A DNA stretch of 64,000 bases from Piper betle (lineage: Eukaryota; Streptophyta; Magnoliopsida; Piperales; Piperaceae), in NCBI GenBank assembly GCA_033002965.1, contig JAURVB010012650.1:1-64000 (forward strand). The letters run 5' to 3'. Each line of letters opens with the position of its first letter. The first letter of the stretch is position 1. Positions 36,701 through 48,338 of the stretch are shown here, piece by piece. A program made the translations under genes and the position numbers. Below the pieces are notes generated by a model. That model made no database searches. It saw nothing but the letters and a program-made list of their open reading frames with translations, and was not told the DNA's origin.

Positions 36701-38535
36701 TCATATCCTTACATCTAGGGACGGCAGGTGTCACAGGTCTAGTCCATGGGACGTGACGGAGCTAGGGCTTGGTGGTTGTCCCTAGCATTCCCGTGTTCCT
36801 AAGGGGGAACCGGGGTTGCCCTAGAGGTGAAAATAACTAGCTCACACTAATCTGTGTTATAGATGCAAATAGATGAACCATGGTGGGTGTAGCTGTTGTA
36901 GGACCGAGGACAGCAGGCGAGCAAAGTGTCGGTGACAGCGAGTATCGGCATATACAGCGGGAATTGAGTACCGGGCATGTGGCTGGGTTTGAGCAAGCAA
37001 TAAACCTCAAGATGCTACTAGTTCGTGAATTGTTGTCAGGCGGGTGCTGATGACCAAGCACTACGGCTGGGAGTAGCGAGCAGGTTGGCACAGGCATCGG
37101 CAGGCAATGTCGAGCAGGTTACCAAGCATGGGCAAGCAGTGTGACTGTGCGGGCACGAGCGGTAGCAAGCACAGCGCACGTGCACGGGCGGTAGCAAGCG
37201 TAGAGCACGTGCGCGGGCGGTAGTGAGCGCAGCGTGCATGACCGAGCGGTAGCGGGCGCTATGCGCGATAGCAAGCGGCAGCTAGCAGCAGCGTGCGGTA
37301 GCGATGCCAAGCGCTGGTGCGAGAGCACTAGCAGCTTTCTGACAATGTGTGGGCGGTGCTGTGATCCAGCGGTGGCGACGTCTGGTGTTTGCAGCGGTAA
37401 ACTCGGGAAGGGACGTGAGGTTGAACAAGTGATCGAACCAGTGCTAGGGTCAAGCTAGGGGGCGAGACGTGGTACCTAGCGGTGCAGCCGAAGGTTTTGG
37501 CCAAAGTTAGTTGCGGATAAGGGATACTAGATCTTTGGAGATTACGATATTCTATCCTTATACACGAGCAAGGATTCTGGCAATAAACTTGGACGGCAGA
37601 GATAAGAAGCATGGAGTATTGGACGCGTGATCTACTGAGAGAATATTTTCTGGGCTTGAAGATAACTACACGGGAGTAGACTACAAAGAGGACGGACTCT
37701 TGGAGAAGAGGAAGCAATAAGCATTGAGCAACGAACTCTTTGAGTAGAGAGGATGCTTTGGGTGAATTTTGTTGAAGCGCTGAGTGGAGAAGTGCTTGCT
37801 GCGATCTAGGAAGGGAGACGGTGAAGTTGCTGCAGCCAGATCTTCATACAAAGGAGTTGGAACTTCACGGTGTTGGTGGTGCCTTCGTCGACCAATTGCA
37901 TGTAACAAGTCTGTGTCCTAACAACTAAGTGCTTTTCAGGCTGAGTGAATTGCATGTAACAAGTCTATCCAGGGGGATGAGTTGAGGGTTGTGGTGAGGA
38001 TTATTTGTGAGTGGGGTTTCCTTTAATTCTCATGGCCTTCCTATAGGAAAGAGGGCCAACGTCGTTGGGGTTTGCATGTCTACGACGAACAGGTAGTCGG
38101 GAGCAGAGATTTTCCTTTGTTCGATTTTGCAATAAAGGTTGGAACAGGGGTTCCATAATATAGTTGTGTCGACAATTGTGTTTGGTGCAGGGGCATGTTC
38201 TATTGGATTCCGAGAACTGGTCCACACCATGTGCTGGGTAGTGGTAATTGGGGTTGTCGATAGCGCTGGGATTTACTTGGCGTGGTGGTAGTCGCAAGTC
38301 GCGGCACTGTTGTGCGCATGTGATCGACATTGTGATCGATAGGGTTGCTGTGTCGTGTCGGTAGCCGATAAGATTGTTGCGTGTGTGCATTGTGCTAATC
38401 GGGTGCAATGGCAAGTCAGTTGTGCAGGGGAACACGTTTCTGGTTGTGTACTTATGGAGGGCTGGTATTTCCAGGGGGAAATATGCCAGGCGTGGTGTCT
38501 TTTAGGGCGAAAAATTGTACCCTAGAAGAACCCCG
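36700..38535. repeat. Moderately GC-rich anonymous region with a minisatellite
   Basis: At 37138-37270 a unit of about 30 bp built on GCGGTAGCAAGC, GCAGCG and CACGTGC is repeated four to five times imperfectly. AATTGCATGTAACAAGTCT occurs twice, near 37893 and 37948. Open frames up to 144 codons occur on the minus strand (37328-37717, 38001-38435) without family features. The region may be part of an unrecognised retroelement. Confidence 0.45.
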
Positions 38536-38541
38536 TGACAG

Positions 38542-40214
38542 CAGGCGAGCCGAGCCGAGCTAAGCCAAGTAAGCTCCACTCGGCTCATCGGCTCGAGCTC
38601 TAGGTCGATCCAAGCCAGGCTCGGCTCAATTTATATAGTTGAGGCGAGCCAAGCCGGAAAACACAATTCATAAGCCAGACTTGGCTCAGCTCAGTTACAA
38701 GCTTGGGCTCGAGCTCGGGCTGGGCTCGATCTAGAGCTTGAACCTAGCTCGATCAGTTGGGCTTTGGAAGCCCAACAGCTCTCTTATTTTTTTGAGATCG
38801 GTTCGACTTTCCAAAGCCCAACAGTTCTTACGTTTTTTGAGAGCCGTTGGGCTTTCCAAAGCCCAAAGGCTCTTATTTCTAACGGCTTTCTTGACTTTAA
38901 ACAAAAAAAAATACATTATTAATAGAAGGTAGTCTTTTAGGATTTTTTTATACCAAACCTCTCAATCTTTCAAACTCTCAATCTCTCGAATTGATATTTT
39001 TTCTAATCTCTCAAATTCTATTTCGAAATGGAGACATCTCCCGCTCATTTTGCCAAATTATTGACGAGTTTGATTATGATGGCAATCCTAGGTTCCATTT
39101 AGGCCTGAATGTTATTATATCCAATGATCCGAAAGATGATCCAAAGCCTAAGCCCATTGATTGGGGCCTCCTTGACCAAGGCACAATTTGAAAAATATAG
39201 GGATCATGAAGCGACTTAAAGAACTTTGAGGAATTTATTATTCTATTTCTCATTTGTTCATTCATAATATATTTAAAATAACAGCACAATTTGTAAAATA
39301 TAGGGATTATGAATTGTTGGGTATATTTATTATTAGCATGGTGGAAAATTTTAAACAATATTGAAAATCACTACCTTTGTTTCTTGTGTTGCCACAGGCA
39401 ATAGACCATAGATTAAGACTTAAAAGGTGTATTGTTTAGTATGAAATATTTGTATTTGAACATATGTATTGATGAAAATGATGATGATATAATTAAAGAG
39501 AACGCTATTATAGATGGTTTAGAAAAAGTGTATAGGGACTATGATCAAAGATGTGGTCATTATAGAAATTTAGGTTGTTTATCTTCTACAAGTGCATCAA
39601 GTTCGAGTATTCAACCTCTCTTCTCAATGTGGGATTATGAAGAAGAGACTATGAATGGCATAAACGACTTGGAAAGCCAATTTGATTACTTTTCTCATTC
39701 TTAATGTCGCGGTGGACTTTCTAATGCTCCTTATGTCAGCCGTAACGGTGGAGTCAACATTTAGCATAAGTGGTCTAAGTTATAAAGAAAGATTGAAGTA
39801 GATTAGCTCTAGATGCCGTTGAAGTTGTCGCGTGCCTAGAGCCTAGATGATTAATATCATCAAGAAGAACAAATAGCACCACTTTGCCAAGTAGATGATA
39901 TTGTTGAAGATTTTACTTATTTTTAAATTTACTAGTGATAAGTTTGAGTAATATTACTTATTAGTTATTGTTTGTGTAATTAATGTATTTTTTGTACTTA
40001 TGGATTTAAATTGCACGTGATTGTATTTGTAAATGCCCACCTAATTGGGATGTACTTGTACTAGTATAATGCAATTTTATCCACATTATTTTCTTTAATT
40101 GATAATGCTTATTTCTTTCATTGAGCCTAGCCCAACTTCACATTAAACGAGCCGAGCTTGGCTCGATTCATCGGCCCTTCAAGCCTATGACGAGCCTTGC
40201 CCTAAGCTCATCTG
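38542..40214 (+). mobile_element. Decayed hAT transposon with transposase C-terminal remnant
   Basis: The left end is CAGGCGAGCCGAGCCGAG (38542) and the right end GAGCTCATCTG-like (AAGCTCATCTG, 40214), a weak inverted pair. Arms are full of GGCTCG and AAAGCCCAA motifs. Inside, a plus-strand frame at 39432-39704 reads KYLYLNICIDEND, YRDYDQRCGHY and DLESQFDYF, the stretch before the hAT dimerisation domain. At 39720-39790 another frame reads LLMSAVTVESTFSISG, matching the conserved VSTVASESTFSxGG core of hAT transposases. Stops and frameshifts make it non-functional. No clear 8-bp target duplication was found. Confidence 0.65.
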
Positions 40215-41719
40215 CCAACACTACCTACATGAAGATTCGGTTTTGTTCGGTTGAAATGGTAACAAACCAAACCAATACAGTTCCTGGTTTGGTTAGTCAT
40301 TGTTTTTGTCGCATCATTTAAAATTTGCTCATTTTTAATCTATTTTCTTTTCCATGGCAGTCATACATGGTTGATTCAGAATTCACCTTTCAATAATCAG
40401 GCAGCGGCCCTACGGAATAACGAAGGTGAAAAAACTGTAAGTAGGTTCAGGAACAAAGCTTTAGCAAATTGTTTGAAGTATGGTAAACAACATTTACTTG
40501 CTTTGGCTGGACACAGTTTATTGATTTTCCAAGTTGTTGAAAGCAATTGAAGAGACAGTTGTTCTTTAAAGTTGAGTCATCACTTTGTCTTTGCAAACTA
40601 TGCTTAATTGGTTTGTTTCTTTGAAAGGTTCTTCTCCTAAATTTGGTCGTTGAGCAAAAAGAAACGGCATTGTAGCTTCTAATAGACTTTCTGTGAACAT
40701 GAAGAAGAGTGCGAGTTTTAAGTCTCACTAATCCTTGCACCCAAGAATGTGTCCTGGCACTGAAATGATTGTAAGAGAACTCTAATGTAAGGAAAAAAGA
40801 TGAAGACTTGATTTTCAAAAATGCTAAAACACTGAGGACACGAGGTTTGTGTTATTGAAAATTTTGAACCTACTACTTTCTTTGAACCAAGACAAAAATC
40901 ATGCAACAATGTCATTTCCTGCTTGCGTTCCGCTACATGTGATACCTTAGCAATGAAAAGAGGAAAGCAAAACTTTCTGATAAAAGATTATCTGATAAGT
41001 ATAGGCTATTTTCTCACTCACCTCACACACCATTCTAGTATTTTTATAATACTAGAATGTTTAAACAGATAAAAGGCTCAATATACTTTTCGTTCTCATT
41101 CTCAGATTATATTTTGCTAGTCGCTTGTAAACTTCAATAACCGCTACCAAACATAGTCTGCAAACATGTGAATACCAGCCATAAATTGACAACTGAATTC
41201 TAGATATTAGTGTACATGACAAACAAATATCCACCAACAAGATTAATGCTATTTTTCTCCATTTTAAATTAATTTTCTTAAAAAGCACAAGTTCAGATCG
41301 TTTCCTTGTAAGCACAACCCAAAACATTTGCCCAATTCTAATTGTTTTGTAATGCTTCTCATTCTTTGTTTACAAAAACTGCAATCTAAGGTGACTATCA
41401 AGGCACATTTCAAATAGATCAACATTTTCAGCATGATAGTAATACCAAAAGGCAAAATCTCTTTCAGGAAAGCAACTGAATAATTCAGACATGGACAATT
41501 GAACTCCCATTCTGAACTCACACTCTAAGTTCCAGCTTAAGTTAGACTCTATAAACCTCATGAATACAATCCACTGATTAACTTAAACTTGGAAACAAAT
41601 TTATGCATGTATCCAGTATGCACCATCCAAATTTCAAATAGACTTGTATCTAAGTGGGTACCCAAAACTCCATAAAATGGGAACAAACTCCATTCTTCAA
41701 TCCAACTTTTGGCCACCGA

Positions 41720-42103
41720 TTGGAATGGGTTTGGATATCCGATATCTAGAAATTTGATCCATATCGGACATGGTAATATCTAGTCCGAAATAATTTGGAT
41801 CCGATATGGGTTCTCACTGTTCAAATTAATTATATATCTGAAAATATTCCGATAGGATATGTCTTTAAAATGATCCGATCCAAATATATAATATTTTATA
41901 TAAATGTTTTTTAATATTAAAATAATAAATTTCTTCTTTTTCTCACATATCATCAAAATTTACATCATTTACATTATTTATTAGATCATACACGAGCTTA
42001 GCGGATTTGGGTCGGATATGGATATGGTAAATGAAACAGATATAATTTTTGGATTTGGGTTCTGATATTCGGATTTGGATCGGATATGGATAACTCATAC
42101 CTG
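41720..42103. mobile_element. hAT-like MITE with GGATATCCG motifs in the last THUMP intron
   Basis: The left end TTGGAATGGGTTTGGATATC and the right end GGATATGGATAACTCATACC-TG are partly inverted. The body is filled with CCGATAT/GGATATG motifs. The flanks GCCACCGA and GGCACGCA agree in 5 of 8 positions, a decayed target duplication at best. The element is 384 bp and non-coding. Confidence 0.5.
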
Positions 42104-42523
42104 GGCACGCATAAGAATGCTACTTTTCATCACAAAAAAACAAAAAATTACTAGTTAGGAAGAATATCCCAACGGTAGATTTTCATGCATTTTATGCGAT
42201 AGGTAAAATGATTGAGGGACATGAAAATAAAAGGCCAAAATCAACAATCAGACGCCAAAGAGCATATATACAATCGTAAAATGAAGCCATATTCCCTTCT
42301 TACCTTAGCAATTTGAACGACAATGGTCTTGTCAGGGTTACTAAGATCAACCTTATGTAGTTGAGGAACAGATTTTGCCACTGCATTAATTATTTTCATC
42401 CTATCTATACCAGTGTTTGCTCGAGCTTCATACAACACTGAAAACTGTAGAAATAGAAAAGACATGTAATCAAACCATGATCTTGCGCAAAGTGGATGAA
42501 GATCATAAAATTTAGCCTTTTAT

Positions 42524-42528
42524 AATAC
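42524..42528 (+). repeat. Target-site duplication AATAC, left copy
   Basis: AATAC directly precedes the 5' LTR at 42529 and recurs at 58541-58545 directly after the 3' LTR, which proves the outer boundaries of the gypsy element. Confidence 0.95.
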
Positions 42529-44663
42529 TGTTTGCACATATTTATGTTTATCCGGTCATGTGAATAATTCCTAGGATTGGTGTTTGTTTGTTAACTTGGA
42601 TGACTTCCTGAATGGGTCACACGGTTCCACAACTGCCGGAGAAAGAATTGCCAGAGGAAGAGGTAGACGTTTTAGAACCGCCGGAGGAAATCAATCTCTC
42701 AGGAATTATCCAATCCTATAAAAGCCGGGTGTCATGGCTGAAGAGAAAGGGGGGAAAATTTGAGATTGGCGTCATAGCTTTGGAATCCGAAGAATTATTG
42801 CCCGTTGCCCGGCTCCCCTGCAACTATGCCTCTTGCTGATTCACGGGAATTTTTCGCCACCATCTGAAGGTTGCCATCGCCGAAGAGTCCTGGAGTTACA
42901 CCCTCGTCGGAATAGGTTGTTGTTCGGAGCCCTCGTCATCCCGCCATGGATTCCCTTACCTGTTTGTCATGAAGGAGGGAAGCCGCTGCAGTCAAGTTGT
43001 TGCCTTGGCCCAACCTCGTCGAAGTAGCCGCCCTTTCCCCCTTGAAGCCACGTTTAGGAGGTTTCTCGCCATTGCAAAGTAGCTGTCGGTGACATTCTGC
43101 GGAGGAGGAAGGTTGGCTAGGAGGGATAAGTGTGCCCAGGAGAGACACCCATGCCTTTTTGTTTCGGAATGCTGCTGCTATCATTGCTACACACCATCAC
43201 GGATTTGCCTCACTTCTCTATTCTTTCATGGTGAAAGACTTTTTGCTAGAGGTTCGTCGTCGTCCCGTCACCATTAGAAACCTTTCCTTGGAAAGGAGAA
43301 TTGTTGCCGCCCTTAGGTGATGCTGTTGTGCCAGAAATTGCCCTCTGCTCAACCGAGAAGTGCCCAGGTTGACACCCCTGCTACATCGCTGTAACAAATG
43401 GCCGTAAGAGACCATCCGATCGTCGTGCTGCTCTAAATTGCTGTTATCAGCCGTGGAGACGCGTTGAAGGCTGCTAAGGTATGCTTTTTGCTGTCTTGAA
43501 GCATCAGAATTGTTCCCTTGTTTGACACCGCCGCTGCTTGAAGAGAAGGAAATGTGCACCTGCGAGAGCCCAGTGTGGAGCCCTACCATGCCAAGAAAGA
43601 GTTCTATTACTGCCCATCAACGTTGTTGCCACATCTTGCTGTCGTAGAGTAGCTACAAAGGATCATACCGAAGCTTGGGAGTCCACTGTCTAACCCCTTT
43701 CTCGTTGTTGACAGGAAAAGCGGAAAACAGAGCAGCGAAGGTCGGAGTTCGCTAATTTTTTCCGACCAGTTCCGGTCGTTCCCGGCCCCATCGTGAGGTT
43801 CAACGTGAAGACGGAGAAGTTATCTACAAACCCAAATCGAGAGCCGCCGGAGTTCGCCGCCGAGGTCTCCAAGAAAAAATCGGGAAGCGAGGACGTTGCT
43901 GGCCGGCAAAGCGGAAAACAGAGCAGCGGAGGTCGGAGTTCACTAATTTTTTCCGACCAGTTCCGGTCGTTCCCGGCCCCGTCGTGAGGTTCAACGTGAA
44001 GGCGAAGAAGTGATCTATAAACCCAAACTGAGTTTCACTAAATTTCGTCGTTGTAGTTGCCGGAAAAAAATGCGAAGTGAAGAAGGGGCTGTCTTTCGAA
44101 GAGCCAAGTAGCCACTGCCATAGACGCTGGAGCTCAACATTGTGAAACTTTGCCTTGATGTTGTGGATAAGTTCTGTTCATAACTTAGTCCATACTCGCC
44201 CATCAGATAAGTCGTTTAGAGATTGTAGACCGGGACCAATTTAATCGGGATCAACTTAAACTTCAGCTCTGGATTTATTCTCTTACTCCGATTGGTTAGA
44301 TACTCTATGACAGATTTTCCCTCTCAAGGCAGCTGAGTTGAGTTCTTCATCGAGGCATTGCAAGCTGTATATGGAATTAAAGAATTAAAGTGGCAAAAAT
44401 TCCACTAAGCATTGTAATTTGTAATCTTCAAAGAAAATAGTGGATTGTGAGCATCGACCTCACCATGGAGTGACCTTTAGGAATTCACGTTGAATCCTCT
44501 GGGAACCACATAAAAATTTCCAGCGTATTATTTTGTGTTTGTGATAGTATTTTTATTGCACTATTTCTTTACGCGGCAAGGGCGCCTCGGTGCCACCGAA
44601 CCTTTAAACCCGAATCACACACAAGAACCGATTTGAGGGGGCGGACGATCCCGCGCCCGAACA
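42529..44663 (+). repeat. 5' LTR of the Tat-type element (2135 bp)
   Basis: Starts TGTTTGCACATATTTATG and ends CGCGCCCGAACA. It contains two copies of a 191-bp tandem unit (starting 43720 and 43911), two fewer than the 3' LTR. Small open frames in it (for example 42612-42839, 43218-43589) recur in the other LTR and have no family features. Confidence 0.95.
43720..44010 (+). repeat. 191-bp tandem unit, two starts, in the 5' LTR
   Basis: GCGGAAAACAGAGCAGCG begins at 43720 and 43911. Between them lie TTCCGACCAGTTCCGGTC, CAACGTGAAGACGGAGAAG and GGGAAGCGAGGACGTTGCTG. After the second start the unit decays into CGTGAAGGCGAAGAAGTGAT. Confidence 0.85.
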
Positions 44664-44668
44664 TATTT

Positions 44669-44688
44669 TTGGCGACTCCACTGGGGAC
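44669..44688 (+). other. Primer-binding site of the Tat-type element
   Basis: TTGGCGACTCCACTGGGGA follows the LTR end by a few bases. It resembles the TGGCGACT...GGGGA primer sites reported for Tat/Ogre elements, thought to use tRNA-Arg. The tRNA assignment is from memory and should be matched to a tRNA 3' end. Confidence 0.75.
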
Positions 44689-44736
44689 CGTCAGAGGTAG
44701 CAGTGCAGTTTGAGGAGATAGTGTGTACGACAGAAG

Positions 44737-47700
44737 ATGGCCCCTAAGACGAGGAATTTAGCAAGACAAAAGGGCGCTAGTGAAGAAGAACTTTCTCATG
44801 TACCTAGAACAAATCAATCTGAATTATTAGTACAATCCACTGCAAACATGGGCGATCCAACTATCCTGCATAATGAAAATTCGAACTCAAACGAACAACT
44901 TCGAGAACGGATTAGACAACTTGAATCGGCACTTGATGGTGCACTTGCCTTAAATAGGCAAGCCTCCATCGCAATGGGAAGTGCATCTAGAAGAGAAGAT
45001 GCCGACCCAGCAATCCGGCGAAGTCCACAAGAGATGGACCAGCCAGCAATCCGGCGAAGTCTACAAGAGATGGACCAGCCGGCTAGCCAACCGATAACAA
45101 GCATTCTAACGGTGCCACAGGAGAGTCCTTTGGTGACCGCTCCAGTCAATGTGGATTTGTCAAACACCCCTCGAGTGAATAACATGTTTTCTCATGTCTC
45201 GGGGCCTATGCCACAAGCATCCCCTTTGATAATTTCATCATCCGAGTTTGAGCCAAGTTGGACACAACATTATCCCGCTATGCAACTAATTCGGACTGAG
45301 CATAGTCCACTCCCACATACAACATGGTTTTCACAACCACCTCACTACCAGCCACCGTACCCATACCCATGGTACAACCCTGCTATCCCCCAATCTTCGG
45401 TTTCTATGGCATTCCCGCCGCCGATTACGACCACAGTGCCTGTTCCAACGGCACCGCCTTTAATGTCAATGGTTCAACCATTAGTTTCCACCACCATAGC
45501 TCAGCCACCAATCAGTCATCCACCACAAGTCTACCCTACAGTGGTTCCAGTAGCACCAGTTGCACCATTTGCATCAGTTCAAGACGCCCGCATTGATGAG
45601 TTAAAAGCTGCAATGGATGCACAAGCCGTATTGATTGCCGCATTGATAGCGCATAAGGAAAAAGAACCAAGTGAAGCAATAAAACATCCTCGTCCTTTAG
45701 CCGATGAAGTGTACACTGAAATTTTGCCGGAAAAGTACAAACGCCCAACCTTCACAAAGTTCGACGGAGACGGCAATCCTGGAGACCACATTACAATCTT
45801 CGAAATTGAGTGTGGAACAATTGCAATGAATGAGAAGCTAAAATTACAACAATTTCCTGCATCTCTCAGTGGCAATGCTTTAAGATGGTTCAATAATCAT
45901 CCTCCCGGATCAATCAGCTCATGGGATAAGTTTGTTGAACAATTCATAGAACATTTTCAATCAATGGAAATCCCAGTAAAGATAGAACACTTGCGACAAT
46001 GTCGGAGAGAACCAGGTGAGCAGTTTGCAACATATGTGAAGAGGTTTAGAAGCCTAACGTCTCAGATGAAAGAGACCCCTGATATTAAGGAACTCGTAAA
46101 GATTTGTGCAATGAATGCCGGACCGGCCGCTTGGTTTTTAAGTAGTGCACAATGCAATAGTTTTGAACAACTCTTTGAAAGAGTGTTGATTTTTGAAGAA
46201 CTTGGAAGGGTTTCTGCTTCCTTGAAAAATGCTAAGGCATCAACCAATGCTGTCACTGAACTCGGTGAGCAAGGTCGGGAAAAACAACCAAGGAACAACA
46301 ACGAAGGGCAAAAAGCCGCATCTCGACAACGGCGCGAATGGAGAAATATAGAGGACTACACTTTCAATGTTGGAGATACTGAAAGGTGGTTCGATGTTTT
46401 AGTTAAGCAAGGAAAGATTACTCCATGGACACCAAAGGTTCCACCAAAGCCGGAGGACGAGAAGAAAGATAATTTCTGTCGATACCATCAAATGGTTGGC
46501 CACCCGACAGTTAAATGCCGGAACATAATGGAAAAGATTCAAGAACTACTCAACAAAGGAGAAATCAAATATAAAGCTCCCGCGACACAAAAAGCACTAA
46601 CAGCTAATGTCATGACAACAAGTCATCTGACCTCGCCGTTGAAGGTACCAGACAAAGAAAAAGAAGAGAATGAACTAAGCACGGTCAAGGAGCCCGAGGA
46701 AGAAAAGGAAAAGCAACCTGAAAGAGATGAAAGTATGAAAAGAGAAGTTGTCTTGAGTTCGGTAAACGAAGGAAAGAAGGATTTTTCTTCTCCTATACTG
46801 GAAAAGGAAGCTGACCAAATGAAAATTGTGAAAAAGGTAAGGAAAATACCTGAGTTAGTGCACATGTTCGACATGTTGCACTTCTCACCCATTGCCCGGT
46901 TCACAATTGAACAAGCTTTGTCAGAATTTGCAATTAGAAATGGAGAAGATAGTTTCTTTATAAACTCAAGTGGAATAAAAGACTATATCACAGATGTAGA
47001 GTACTTGGGACGTCCTTTTCCTGTTCTAACTCGAATAAATAAAGAACAAAGATCTTGTACTAATCCGTCTTGGCCGCATGCGGACGATACTCTACCAATA
47101 CCAGCTGGAATCATTACTTTCTCCAACGATGATTTGTGTCACCCTGAACCTAACCACAATCGGCCCTTGTTCGTTAGTGTGGAGCACCGCAACAAGCTTG
47201 TTCGCCGTGCACTTGTGGATCAAGGATCATCAATCAATATTCTACCTATTCATGTATTATTTGAATTGGGCTATACTAAGGAAAACCTCATGCCAAATAA
47301 TACTACAATCAATTCAGTGTCTCCTGTACCATGTGAGTCATTAGGAACGGTGTGTTTACACATCTCTATTGGTCCTTTCAGTTTACCACACATATTCCAC
47401 ATCCTAGAAGTTGATCCAATGTGGCACATGCTTCTTGTTCGACCATGGATTCATGATCACCGATGTGTGCCATCTTCGTGGCACCAATGTATTAAAGCTG
47501 CACCTAGTAAAGGATGTCAAATCCGAGTCCGGGGGCTTAGAAACCCCTTCACCTTTGAGGAAGCACATTTTGCAGATGCCGCGTTCTTCATGGAGGGAAA
47601 TGTCCTAAAGTTGGCTCGAGAACAACCGTCTAGTCATGTCTATCCTGCTACAATAGATCTGCCGGACTTCATTAAACCAACAGCTAACTATCCCCCACTA

Positions 47701-48338
47701 AAGCCTCCTAAAGTAGCAAAGTTACACAAGTTGTCTGTTCCATCAGTACCAGCAATTTCACCAAGACCAAAAGCTTCGTTAGTACCTTTAAAGGTGACGG
47801 TACATTCGGGACAACCAAAGCAAAAAGCTAAAGAAATACCACCCCTCCAGGAAGTGGAAAGCCAGGAAGAAAAAGATAGCATTGTAAAGGAAGATACCGC
47901 ATTGGTGTTAGGACGATGGGAAATGCCAGTGATAAATTTTTGTGAAAAAGAAATAATTACACTTGACCCATGCCCAGTCTTTTACTTGGAAGAAAAAGAG
48001 TGTAATTCATTTGATGAATCAGAGATCATAACCTTGGAACCGGAATATTCAATCATGCCAGAATTATTTCCTTATTGCATATCAAGTGAAAATGAAAGAT
48101 CAATGCAACCATGGTTTGTGGGAGCAACCTCACATGAAGAGGGACTACAAGGTCAAGAAATACAACAAGCACCAAAGCATTTTGAAGATGGAGTTACTCT
48201 AACAGCAGAACGACTTCTGGAAATCAATTTGGGAACTTACCAAGAGCCTCGTCCAACTTTTCTTGGATCAGGTCTAGAAGAAGCGGAGAAGCGACAACTC
48301 ATTGATGTACTTAGAAGTTATAAGGATTGTTTTGCATG
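44737..48338 (+). CDS. gag-protease region of the Tat-type element, truncated by a nested LTR
   Basis: The frame starts at ATG 44737, 74 bases after the 5' LTR, and stays open to 48465, but only about the first 1200 codons (to 48338) belong to the element. Residues 1-330 are Pro/Gln/Ser-rich and low-complexity. Residues about 334-500 are the capsid-like gag domain (RPTFTKFDGDGNPGDH, ALRWFNNHPPGSISSWDKFV). A knuckle-like CRYHQMVGHPTVKC lies near 580. An aspartic protease core, LVDQGSSINILP, lies near 825, with the catalytic Asp kept in a DQG rather than the usual DTG/DSG. The last host codons (RSYKDCFAC, about 1193-1201) are the lead-in to reverse transcriptase. The remaining 41 codons come from the inserted LTR. 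Gag packages the RNA; protease cleaves the polyprotein. Non-autonomous as it stands. Confidence 0.9.

Noticed and set aside
40447..40818. 123-codon minus-strand frame between the hAT remnant and the last THUMP exon
   Set aside because: No family features, and it lies downstream of the THUMP gene end in sequence with no splice or domain support.
43218..43589. 123-codon minus-strand frame present in both LTRs of the Tat-type element (also 56716-57087)
   Set aside because: The two LTRs are nearly identical, so shared openness is expected and is not evidence of coding; no domain was seen.
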